Source of the DNA: a virus
IMG/VR virus record: IMGVR_UViG_3300024520_000047
Location: 181,875 to 245,874 of that record
Direction: 5' to 3' (one strand)
Length of the DNA: 64,000 nucleotides
Shown: one piece after another, positions 25,820 to 33,874 of the stretch
Numbering within the stretch: position 1 is the stretch's first letter
Layout of the letters: each line of letters begins with the position of its first letter
Notes under the pieces: generated by a model
Database searches by the model: none
What the model was told of the DNA's origin: nothing
The model's input: the letters and a program-made list of their open reading frames with translations, nothing else
Program-made: the position numbers and the translations under genes

Positions 25820-27373
25820 ATGAGTAATCATAAGTCCTATTTTAGTAAAAATAACACCCTTATTTGTTTTAGTGAAACCAATACTGCAAAAAATCCAGTC
25901 ACTGAAATTTTTTACGGTGGAAACGCGTCACGTTATATTTGTCAACCTACAGGCATAAGTACAGATATATGTTTAAATGAAAATGGTGTAGCTATTACTG
26001 GACATACAAGAATTAGGATAAATAATTCTTTTAGTCGTTTCATATTTGATTTAGACATCACAGATTTAAAAGAGAAGGTTGGGGATAGGACTATCATTTT
26101 ATCTGGCGGATGTGGTAATTCTGCTACAACACATACATTAAGAATGGTGAATACTTCATTTTTTGATAAGGAACTACTAAATACATTAACATCTAAAAAT
26201 TCCAGAAGAGCGACCTCGTTCCAACTTGTTTTAGTAAAATTAACTGGAACAACAACTGGTGGTGACTGGTCTGAAGGTGTGGGTTATGACTATACAGACC
26301 AATCTAGTGACTTTGAGGGATTAAATGATAAATCTTATTCTGAAAGACCGAGTAACTGGTACGAAGCTACGACATTAGAGTCATGGAATTGTGATGGTGG
26401 ATATACGTGGAATACTTGTTCACCATCTATAATAGACACCCAAACCTTTGATAATGGTAATGAGAATATCGAATTTGATATGACCTCAGAAATTAATTCC
26501 AGATTATCAACAACCGCATCAACAGGATACGCAATTGGTTTTGTGGAAGGATTAGAGAACCTAACAGGGTTAACTGAGAGTTATTCCGTTGGGTTTTTTA
26601 CTAAATACACTCAAACATTTTTTGAACCATATCTTGATACTAACTATCATGATTATATTGACGACTCTCGTTCATTTTTCTATGAAGGGAAAACTAACTG
26701 TTTATACCTATATGTGAATGCTGGTGGATTACCGGTAAATTTAGACTCTCTACCGACCGTTGAAATTAGAGATAATAGTGGAACATTACTTAACACTTTA
26801 ACCGCTTCACAGGTCACCAAAGGAATATATTGTGTATGTTTTTCCATACCTTGTGATACCTACAGTACCCCGTGTTTATTTAATGATGTTTGGTCTAATA
26901 TTGTTATTGCTGGAGTTTGTCAAAGCTCAGTTACAAATAAATTCACATTAAGAGCTAATGAAGAATATTTTAATATTGGTACTAATGCTGGGTTACCACA
27001 AAAGTATGGGTATTCAGTTTCTGGTATTAAAAGAGACGAAAAAATAGTTAATGGTGATATTAGAAAAGTTATTGTGTCTGTAAGAAAAGAATATAGTACT
27101 GATGTCCCAGTAGCTGTTACAAATATAAAATACCGACTCTATGTAAAACAAGGTACTACAGAAGTAGAGACCACTCCATGGACAAATGTTAACAGAGCAT
27201 ATAACCAAAATTATTTTACTGTGGACACTGGCGACATGATACCTAATGAATATTATTTAGACATTCAAGCTGTTTCTAATCTAGAAGTGAACACATATTT
27301 TCAAACCTTAAAATTCCAAGTAGTTAATCAAGCTAATTATTTTGGTAACCCACCAGCAGATTATCGCCAATAA
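25820..27373 (+). CDS. Tail-associated structural protein, 517 aa
   Basis: No enzyme motif. The sequence is beta-rich with many Thr, Asn and Tyr and several Cys. The opening (RIRINNSFSRFIFDLDITDL) resembles DNRLRE-type repeats in secreted proteins. The C-terminal third (IRKVIVSVRKEY, YRLYVKQGT, EYYLDIQAVSN) resembles an Ig-like sandwich. It has its own late-type motif and is the last plus-strand structural gene before the CAP gene. A receptor-binding or fibre role is possible. Confidence 0.55.
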   Translation: MSNHKSYFSKNNTLICFSETNTAKNPVTEIFYGGNASRYICQPTGISTDICLNENGVAITGHTRIRINNSFSRFIFDLDITDLKEKVGDRTIILSGGCGNSATTHTLRMVNTSFFDKELLNTLTSKNSRRATSFQLVLVKLTGTTTGGDWSEGVGYDYTDQSSDFEGLNDKSYSERPSNWYEATTLESWNCDGGYTWNTCSPSIIDTQTFDNGNENIEFDMTSEINSRLSTTASTGYAIGFVEGLENLTGLTESYSVGFFTKYTQTFFEPYLDTNYHDYIDDSRSFFYEGKTNCLYLYVNAGGLPVNLDSLPTVEIRDNSGTLLNTLTASQVTKGIYCVCFSIPCDTYSTPCLFNDVWSNIVIAGVCQSSVTNKFTLRANEEYFNIGTNAGLPQKYGYSVSGIKRDEKIVNGDIRKVIVSVRKEYSTDVPVAVTNIKYRLYVKQGTTEVETTPWTNVNRAYNQNYFTVDTGDMIPNEYYLDIQAVSNLEVNTYFQTLKFQVVNQANYFGNPPADYRQ

Positions 27374-27374
27374 A

Positions 27375-27406
27375 TTTGGTAACTAATATTTTTTTTATTA
27401 TCTTTG
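27375..27406 (+). promoter_or_regulatory. Bacteroidota-type promoter of the CAP gene
   Basis: TTTG (27375-27378), 20 nt, TATCTTTG (27399-27406). This is a full match to the Bacteroidota consensus. A leader of 26 nt follows up to the ATG at 27433. Confidence 0.8.
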
Positions 27407-27432
27407 TAGTATAAACTTAAAATACTATAACA

Positions 27433-27927
27433 ATGAAAAAAACAATTCTATTATTATTAACGATTTCTTTCAATATCATTTCCTACGCACAAACAGATTT
27501 GGATGTTTTATTATATTATAAAATCTGTGAATATAGAACTGAAAACGACCTTCCGTGTTGGGAATGGGATGAAAAAGCTTGGAAAGTAGCAAAAAGTCAT
27601 TCCGAATATCAAAGTCAAACTGGGTATATGGGGCATGATGGTGGGTCTAAAATTAGACGTTATGCTGGACAACGATTTACATATTATAACTTTGAATGGT
27701 CTTATGTTGGTGAAAATTGTGCTGTAGCTGATAGTAAAGGAATGGAAATGATGGAAATAGCAGATAGAATAATGGTTCTTTGGAAGGCTTCCCCATCCCA
27801 CAATAAATTACTTCTCTCCACCAATGCACGATTTGCGGGTGTAAGTTGTGTTAAAGGTACAGACTATAAATGGTCTAGTAATTATTATTATTGGACATAC
27901 GCCACACTTAATATATATAGGCAATAA
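27433..27927 (+). CDS. Secreted CAP (SCP/PR1-like) domain protein, 164 aa
   Basis: An N-terminal signal peptide (MKKTILLLLTISFNIISYAQ) is followed by a single CAP domain: AWKVAKSHSEYQ, a GHDG, VGENCAVAD, IMVLWKASPSHNKLLL and GVSCVKG. The GEN and W...SPxHN elements are hallmarks of the family, which is found in secreted proteins of many bacteria, including Bacteroidota. Cytoplasmic expression from a host-type promoter and a closing terminator mark it as an independent gene. The role for the phage is unknown. Confidence 0.75.
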   Translation: MKKTILLLLTISFNIISYAQTDLDVLLYYKICEYRTENDLPCWEWDEKAWKVAKSHSEYQSQTGYMGHDGGSKIRRYAGQRFTYYNFEWSYVGENCAVADSKGMEMMEIADRIMVLWKASPSHNKLLLSTNARFAGVSCVKGTDYKWSSNYYYWTYATLNIYRQ

Positions 27928-27928
27928 A

Positions 27929-27953
27929 AAAACCCCTCTTTAGGAGGGGTTTT
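27929..27953. terminator. Bidirectional Rho-independent terminator
   Basis: CCCCTC (27933-27938), loop TTTAG, GAGGGG (27944-27949), with A-tract and T-tract on the two sides. It sits between the convergent CAP gene and major capsid gene and can serve both. Confidence 0.85.
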
Positions 27954-27973
27954 TTATTATAGATAAAGTTAGA

Positions 27974-29770
27974 TTATCTCAACTCTCTGATATCGAAAGT
28001 TCTTACACCATCTACTGTGATTGCTCCGTAGAATCTGTTGTTAACCACTTTCTTCGCGTATCTGGTCATGATACCTTTGATAGGTGCGAAGTTGAATGGA
28101 TTATACATCGTTGGTGTTAACTGAAGTGGTACATATGGTGCGTATACATATCCAGTATCAAGTAGAGATGTTCCTTTGTGTCCGATTAATATCTTATTAG
28201 CCGGGAAGTAAGGGTCTCTATATACTGTGTAACGTCCACTTAATGAACCTACTTTTTCAATACCCATGTTGTATTGGTCTTGTTCTGGTGCTGCGTTTGA
28301 CACGTGGAAGTATTCCAAATCGTCAAATATTGCAGATACCTCTGAAGAACATACAATCCAGTTAGCCCCACCTCTTAGTGTAGACTTGTGGATTTGAGCG
28401 GAAATTTGGTTGATTGCGGTAATCAGGGTTTGGTTCCAATCTTTTTGAGTATATGGAGCCTGACCAGCTGTAAACCTTTTCCAACCATTATAATCCCACC
28501 TTAATGTCCAAGATGCGGCAGCTCTTAGGTCTCTTAAGATTTCCCTGTCAATTTCTGCAGCGATTTCTTCAGATAATAGAGCTGTCAATTCAGCTTCGGC
28601 ATCAATGTTGTGGAATGCACTAACATCTTGTGCTAATTCTGGTGACCATTGTGCTCTTAATTTTCTTTCTGTCACTGAAACAGTTACTGCTTCAAGGTCG
28701 AAAGAAACTTCAGCCAATTCAGTTTCAAATTCAAGGTCTTGGTAGATTCTATAAGTTCCACTGAATACTGGTGCGACACCACCTGGTATATTTATTCCCA
28801 TGTAACCATCAGGTGAATTACAATCTATACAAGCGGGACATGTTAAATCCAGTTCAATAAAGATTACACCGTTTGAGTCACAAATATCGTGGAATGACCC
28901 ACCAGGGAATACAGTTGAGGTAGTTGTACCATATTGTACAATTCCAGAACCATATTTTTGAGTAACTACCCTAAATGGAATATGTGTTGTGTTTGCTACA
29001 ATATGTGTTTTACCTGTAGCGGCACAACAAGCTAAATCCGCACTGGAAGTGTAAATCAATCCAGATAAGAATTCTTCAGTATCCATTTCATTACCATTTG
29101 GTCCAATCAATTTTCCAGCTCCTGCGTTAGAGAAACCTCCCATTGAGAGAATTACACTTCGTAAACCACCATCAGTACAACCTGTAACGCCAGCTGCTTG
29201 TGCAGCAGCAACGATAGTCGAATCGATAAGTGTGTTACCCGTACTCCATGCTTGAACTGTAGTAGTTCTAGTTACAGCAGAAAAAGCTCCTTTTGACCTG
29301 TCGAATAACCCACCACCTGGTTGGTCTTCGTAAAATTGGTCATAAAGGTCAATTGGTGAGAATGTTGTATTATCATTCGCAAAAGCACCACCCACTGGGT
29401 TAGTGTGCTCTTCTAGACCTGCAATGTTTGTTCTTTCAGAAATTTTAGGTACAAAGTAGAACAATTTACCAATTGGTAAGTTCATAGCTTGTACAGAAAC
29501 GATATCGTTTGCCAATAATTTTGAGAATACTCTCCTAATGATTGGAAAAACAACCGTTTCAAATGAACCTGAAGCGTCAGCTGTTGTAGCCTCGTTAATC
29601 AGGTGTGTTGCTTGGTTTTCGTATAACTGGGCAATGTTTTCTCTTTCGTGACCTTTAAGTCCCGCAAGGAATCCAAGCTTGTCCCATTTTCCTATGGTAT
29701 CTTCGCGAATAACTTTCAGGTGTTTTAACCCTATGTTACCGACCATACCAGATTCTAATAATGCTCCCAT
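27974..29770 (-). CDS. gp23: Major capsid protein, T4 gp23-like, 598 aa
   Basis: Forms the capsid shell. Conserved T4-type segments are visible: NIAQLYENQATHLINEA near residue 45, FPIIRRVFSKLLANDIVSVQ, LPIGKLFYFVPK, and the C-terminal NPFNFAPIKGIMTRYAKK with VRTFDIREL. Gp23 is cleaved by the prohead protease after an IxE motif; here INE at residues 58-60 is followed by ATT, a good candidate. It is longer than T4 gp23 (521 aa), with an insertion around residues 180-330 holding Cys-rich LTCPACIDCNSPDG. The A-tract leader upstream lacks an exact late motif. Confidence 0.92.
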   Translation of the reverse strand: MGALLESGMVGNIGLKHLKVIREDTIGKWDKLGFLAGLKGHERENIAQLYENQATHLINEATTADASGSFETVVFPIIRRVFSKLLANDIVSVQAMNLPIGKLFYFVPKISERTNIAGLEEHTNPVGGAFANDNTTFSPIDLYDQFYEDQPGGGLFDRSKGAFSAVTRTTTVQAWSTGNTLIDSTIVAAAQAAGVTGCTDGGLRSVILSMGGFSNAGAGKLIGPNGNEMDTEEFLSGLIYTSSADLACCAATGKTHIVANTTHIPFRVVTQKYGSGIVQYGTTTSTVFPGGSFHDICDSNGVIFIELDLTCPACIDCNSPDGYMGINIPGGVAPVFSGTYRIYQDLEFETELAEVSFDLEAVTVSVTERKLRAQWSPELAQDVSAFHNIDAEAELTALLSEEIAAEIDREILRDLRAAASWTLRWDYNGWKRFTAGQAPYTQKDWNQTLITAINQISAQIHKSTLRGGANWIVCSSEVSAIFDDLEYFHVSNAAPEQDQYNMGIEKVGSLSGRYTVYRDPYFPANKILIGHKGTSLLDTGYVYAPYVPLQLTPTMYNPFNFAPIKGIMTRYAKKVVNNRFYGAITVDGVRTFDIRELR

Positions 29771-29810
29771 TTTAATTTTATTTTTTTTTTGTAAGCGTTT
29801 ATTTAATTTA

Positions 29811-31493
29811 TTATAACTTAGACATAATCTCTTTCATCCTAGTAATTTGAGGATTTTCATATGTCTTAGTTTCAATCAAGTTAATTGATGACCCCCGTGA
29901 AGGAGTTTTAGTAATGGTTTTTTGAACCGATTCAGTTAATGATTTTGCCTCAGCACCCAAATCACTTGAGATTTGCCTGTACAAAGATTTACTTTCATTA
30001 AGTGTTTTTACATTGTCAAAACGTCTAAGAATATTGATTTTCTCTTTTTTAGTGGTAGTGTGTTCAGTAAACAGTTTCGTTGAATACGCTAAATTAGCGT
30101 TAAAAACTGCTACTTCATTCAATTTACCTCTAAATATTTTTAAAGCATTTCTATATTCTTTATTTTTTGCTTTGTAATTGCGATTTTCATTTTGAAGTTT
30201 TTTGGATATTTCAACAATTTCGTTGATGGTTTGTTTCTGTTTCCTAGATTCACTAAGGTCTAAGTTTCTATTATTAGTAAAAGCTTTTCTTAAGCCCCTA
30301 CCTTTTTTAGAGCCAAAACCTGTAGTTCTAGAAGCTTCATCAACCTCTTGTTCTTTGGAAGCCACACCCTCTAAAGGATTGTTCTTATCTTGTTTATAAG
30401 CTGTTTCCATTGAGTTGAGGTCAGCACCAACTAATTTGTTTATAAACTGACGTGGACATTTAGGTCCCATTTGTTTACAAGCAAGAAAAGCATTCCATTT
30501 GTAATCGTTTTCGTCACAACCTTCAGAACCTTCTTGTTTACACCAGCTTTGATAATTACGTAAACTGTTATAAATTTTAAAGTCGCCCATAAATTGTTCA
30601 TTTAACGATTGGTCATTTTGATGCCCCCAACCATGTGAATGGTCCTTTTTTCTATTACCCCATTTACCATAGGATAAAGATTGGTCATCATGACCTGCTC
30701 CTAATCGCATGCCCATAGATTCATGTTCACGGTCATAGTCACCTTGACGTTCCTTAAATTCATGTCGAGTTTTTTGACTACGTCCCCTACTTCCAAAATC
30801 AGAACCTCCTTGGTCACCATGTGATGAACCACTATGTCCATCATATCCTGGGTCTGTATCTTTAAAATCAGGGTAGTCTACACCACCTTGGTCTCCTTTA
30901 TACATACCACGTTCATCGAGTTCGATTTCATATAAAGTTTCATCATCATCCCCTTCATTAAGTTCAGGTTCTATGTCAACATCTTGTTCAAACTCAATGT
31001 CTTCTTGTTCCATATTTTCTTCATTTAAATCGCCTATCCCTTCATTTATAAAAGGATAGTTTTTTAGTTTATTCTCGGCCAATTCGATTTTATATGATGT
31101 ACCAGCTTCCTGGTCTTCAATATCGATAACATTATCATCTTGTGTTACCACAATTCCGTCTTCTGCTCCCATTGATTTAAAAACTTTGAGAACTTCATCG
31201 TCTGATGCTGTTGTTAGGTCGAGTGGTTCATCCGAGTCCACTTCCATGGACACCATTGCTTCTTCTTCTTCATCAGGTAGTCCGCCTACCTCTTCTTCTT
31301 GGTCTTCATTTTCTATCTCGTCAAATTCTTCAACGTCCTCGAATTCATCTTGTTCGTTTAAAGATTCTTTAACAAGCTCTTCAATTTCTTGCTTCATTGT
31401 TGAAGCGAGTATTTCTTTTGCGTTAGATTTAACAGCCTCTTCTAATTGTTGTGCCTCTAAAAGAGCCTGTTCTAATACTGATTTTTTTTCCAT
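29811..31493 (-). CDS. gp22: Prohead core/scaffold-like protein (gp22 position), 560 aa
   Basis: Lies directly upstream of the capsid gene and downstream of the protease gene, where T4 encodes scaffold gp22. The N-terminal 170 residues are strongly acidic (Glu/Asp runs such as EFDEIENEDQEEEVGG). Residues 200-300 are Gly/Asp/His-rich, then comes a Cys-containing WCKQEGSEGCDEND segment, and the C-terminal 200 residues are helical and basic. This fits an assembly core protein that is degraded on maturation. Assignment is by position and composition. Confidence 0.6.
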   Translation of the reverse strand: MEKKSVLEQALLEAQQLEEAVKSNAKEILASTMKQEIEELVKESLNEQDEFEDVEEFDEIENEDQEEEVGGLPDEEEEAMVSMEVDSDEPLDLTTASDDEVLKVFKSMGAEDGIVVTQDDNVIDIEDQEAGTSYKIELAENKLKNYPFINEGIGDLNEENMEQEDIEFEQDVDIEPELNEGDDDETLYEIELDERGMYKGDQGGVDYPDFKDTDPGYDGHSGSSHGDQGGSDFGSRGRSQKTRHEFKERQGDYDREHESMGMRLGAGHDDQSLSYGKWGNRKKDHSHGWGHQNDQSLNEQFMGDFKIYNSLRNYQSWCKQEGSEGCDENDYKWNAFLACKQMGPKCPRQFINKLVGADLNSMETAYKQDKNNPLEGVASKEQEVDEASRTTGFGSKKGRGLRKAFTNNRNLDLSESRKQKQTINEIVEISKKLQNENRNYKAKNKEYRNALKIFRGKLNEVAVFNANLAYSTKLFTEHTTTKKEKINILRRFDNVKTLNESKSLYRQISSDLGAEAKSLTESVQKTITKTPSRGSSINLIETKTYENPQITRMKEIMSKL

Positions 31494-31533
31494 AGTGCTT
31501 TACTGTTATCAGTTTTTGCTAAGTTTATTTGTT

Positions 31534-31541
31534 AATAAATA
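31534..31541 (-). promoter_or_regulatory. Late-promoter-like TATTTATT motif
   Basis: TATTTATT on the minus strand, 40 nt upstream of the ATG at 31493. One of the longer gaps in the set. Confidence 0.35.
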
Positions 31542-31596
31542 TTATGAAAGCTCTAAAAATTCTATTTTAGAGAGAATTGTCTAATAAAAATTGAAA

Positions 31597-32307
31597 TTAA
31601 TACCCAGAAATAAAATTATCTAGTTTATTCATTAAATTAAGTGACCCAGATAACGCGTTAGATGTTAACTCTTCTTGGTCCTTTTCATGTGTTAATGATT
31701 CATCATAAAGTTCTTTTTCTTCTAAAGTTTTAAACAGATACGCACCAGGAGTAGATGGAGAAGAAACCAAGTCAAAACAAATTAATTCAAAATCATCTTG
31801 AACCACATTTTGATTTCCCTCTCGTTGTAAGGACCCCACTCCTCGAGAGGAAATTCCTAACGTTACGCCATAACGTAATAAGTTTGCTGCAATATCCCCG
31901 ACACAATCTATATTTCCAGTTTTGTGATAAGCGGGAGAAGTTAATATTTCTAACTTACCCATTAACACATTTCCGTCCCAATAAGTTTCTAATACCCTAT
32001 GTGAACTTCTTTCTAAATCTACTAAAGAAGATTCGGGGTGATTAAGTTCGGAAAGCGCACTTCCCATGTCTATCAGTTTTTGATAGTTTTGTACTTCTCT
32101 TTTTAAAATTGCTTCTGGATAAATTCTGCCGTTTCTGTTTTCTACTCCGGCTTTTTGTAAAATGGCATGAAATATTATTGGCCCTTCTTGTATAGACCTG
32201 TCTTTCATTTCTTTAATGACTTTGGTATTGTCTGATGGTGAAATTCTCCCCGCGTCGTACTCAATTAAAATACCCGTTCCTATTTCATTGGGTTTTAATA
32301 TTTTCAT
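31597..32307 (-). CDS. gp21: Prohead core protease, T4 gp21-like, 236 aa
   Basis: Serine protease that matures the prohead by cleaving core and capsid proteins after xE sites. The S77 family residues are visible: ELNHPESS supplies the His at residue 90, and GISSRGVG gives the Ser near residue 153-154. NRNGRIYP at residues 57-64 is a family signature. Position between portal and scaffold follows the T4 order. Its start has a late motif at 32321-32328. Confidence 0.85.
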   Translation of the reverse strand: MKILKPNEIGTGILIEYDAGRISPSDNTKVIKEMKDRSIQEGPIIFHAILQKAGVENRNGRIYPEAILKREVQNYQKLIDMGSALSELNHPESSLVDLERSSHRVLETYWDGNVLMGKLEILTSPAYHKTGNIDCVGDIAANLLRYGVTLGISSRGVGSLQREGNQNVVQDDFELICFDLVSSPSTPGAYLFKTLEEKELYDESLTHEKDQEELTSNALSGSLNLMNKLDNFISGY

Positions 32308-32320
32308 ATTTTACTTTTAA

Positions 32321-32328
32321 TATAAATA
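32321..32328 (-). promoter_or_regulatory. Late-promoter-like TATTTATA motif
   Basis: TATTTATA on the minus strand, 13 nt upstream of the protease start at 32307. Confidence 0.45.
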
Positions 32329-32354
32329 GTAAAATACTAATAAAACTTCTGGGA

Positions 32355-32786
32355 TTATTTTTTGGTGGGATAGAATTTAAAATCTGTAAATTTATTTAAG
32401 GTATCATTAATAATGGTATTTAGTACTTTACCCGCGTTACCTTCTATAATTTTAGATTTTATACTTTCTTCTTTTTTTAAGAATAGAGTTATTTCACAAC
32501 TCATATAGCTTCTTTTATTTTCTCTTATGCCACTAGTTCTAATATCTAGGTCTACTATATGTTTGTTTGATATAAATAAATCTGTACTGGTAGTTTCTAA
32601 AATATTGTATTTTATTTTTCTTTTTAATTTGCCTACCACCCTATCCCAATTTTCCGATTCATGGTTTGGAGAAAACCATGATGATATATTCAAATATATG
32701 GATTTGGGTTTTTTATAGTCTACACTTCCGTAATAGGTTCTGAATTTTGAATTTAGATTTAATTTAAATTGTTTTCCTGTCTTCAT
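32355..32786 (-). CDS. Hypothetical protein in the head block, 143 aa
   Basis: Unrecognised. A basic N terminus (TGKQFKLNLNSKFRTYYGS) is followed by a beta-rich central part (KSIYLNISSWFS, DLDIRTSGIRENKRSYMSCEITLFLKK) and a helical end. No motif points to a role. It lies between a holin-like gene and the protease. An imperfect motif (AATTTATA) sits 11 nt upstream. Confidence 0.6.
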   Translation of the reverse strand: MKTGKQFKLNLNSKFRTYYGSVDYKKPKSIYLNISSWFSPNHESENWDRVVGKLKRKIKYNILETTSTDLFISNKHIVDLDIRTSGIRENKRSYMSCEITLFLKKEESIKSKIIEGNAGKVLNTIINDTLNKFTDFKFYPTKK

Positions 32787-32844
32787 AAAAATTTTATTAT
32801 AAATTAAATATAAACCTATTATATCTAATTGTCAAAAATTTCAA

Positions 32845-33117
32845 TTAAACATCTTCATCACCAACATCATACTCTTGTTTAATTGGTGTTTTTGGTGTTT
32901 TATTATCTCCGTTGGGTGAGAATTGTTCTGAAGCGGTAAAACCAAGTCCTACCATTACAATCCACTGCATAGATTCGTAGATGTTTTTAGAAACTTCTAA
33001 ATCAGTAAATAAATCTACGACAAAACCCAACATCATTAAAAGAAAAGCAATAAAAGTAACCACCCTCTTACTAGAGACCTTACCCTCCTTACTTAACATA
33101 TTTTTCCAAAAAGACAT
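32845..33117 (-). CDS. Small two-helix membrane protein, holin-like
   Basis: About 90 aa. Two hydrophobic segments are predicted, residues 18-38 (VVTFIAFLLMMLGFVVDLF) and 50-66 (MQWIVMVGLGFTAS), followed by a charged tail (KTPKTPIKQEY). The basic N terminus and two short membrane spans fit a small holin or virion membrane protein. There is no lysis partner nearby, so the call is tentative. Start overlaps the upstream gene by 1 nt. Confidence 0.5.
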   Translation of the reverse strand: MSFWKNMLSKEGKVSSKRVVTFIAFLLMMLGFVVDLFTDLEVSKNIYESMQWIVMVGLGFTASEQFSPNGDNKTPKTPIKQEYDVGDEDV

Positions 33118-33848
33118 TAGAGAATAGTTTTATTTAATTCTTTTATTTTTAATAATGAATTTTTAGAAAAATTACCTTCGTTAATTTTATGTTTAGTTTC
33201 TTCTAATTTTAAAGTTAACTTAGAATCTGAAGTTTCTTTAATTAAACTATCTAATTTTGTTATAGCTTCATTAATATTTTCTTGGTATTCTTCATACAAC
33301 TCTTCTTTTCCTTTAGAATATAATTCTTTAAACTTTTTCTTATCACCACTAGAAAGATTATCAAACCGTTCATTAAATTTTCTAGTAGCTACATTTATAA
33401 GTAATGAGTTTGGTACATTAGATTCTTTTAACTGGATAGATGATTTACGTGTTAAATGATTTAGTAATTCTTTCCTGCCTTTAACCATACTATCTATTCG
33501 TTTTACACTTTCGTTAAAAACTAATAAATCTAAATGATTATAAATTTTATTGGTGGTTTCAGTAATATATGGTTTAAATTTACTAATAGTGTTATTTACA
33601 GTATTAGTTTTTAAATTCTTTTTCTTACTTTTTAAAATTTTAATTACTTGTGTGAGATAAGCTTCAGCTAATGATTTATCGTCAAATCTTTTATTTTCAA
33701 CTTGGGAATATAAAATAAAAAATTCTCTACTTTGTTTGTTTTCTTTTAATGCATTCATAAGGGAATGGAATGCGTTCTTAAAAACAGGTTTGTTATTAAA
33801 AGTATTAACTAATACAGTATCTAAATTATTTTTAACTTTACCAAACAT
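33117..33848 (-). CDS. Hypothetical helical protein, 243 aa
   Basis: Unrecognised, Lys- and Asn-rich, with predicted helices throughout (LMNALKENKQSREFF, ELYSKGKEELYEEYQENINE, TLKLEETKHKINEG). No signal peptide. It lies between portal and a small membrane protein in the head block and shares the late motif at 33863-33870. It may be a core or assembly protein. Confidence 0.6.
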   Translation of the reverse strand: MFGKVKNNLDTVLVNTFNNKPVFKNAFHSLMNALKENKQSREFFILYSQVENKRFDDKSLAEAYLTQVIKILKSKKKNLKTNTVNNTISKFKPYITETTNKIYNHLDLLVFNESVKRIDSMVKGRKELLNHLTRKSSIQLKESNVPNSLLINVATRKFNERFDNLSSGDKKKFKELYSKGKEELYEEYQENINEAITKLDSLIKETSDSKLTLKLEETKHKINEGNFSKNSLLKIKELNKTIL

Positions 33849-33862
33849 AATAATTGTTTGAT

Positions 33863-33870
33863 AATAAATA
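33863..33870 (-). promoter_or_regulatory. Late-promoter-like TATTTATT motif
   Basis: TATTTATT on the minus strand, 14 nt upstream of the start at 33848. It overlaps the end of the portal gene reading frame region. Confidence 0.4.
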
Positions 33871-33874
33871 TCTA

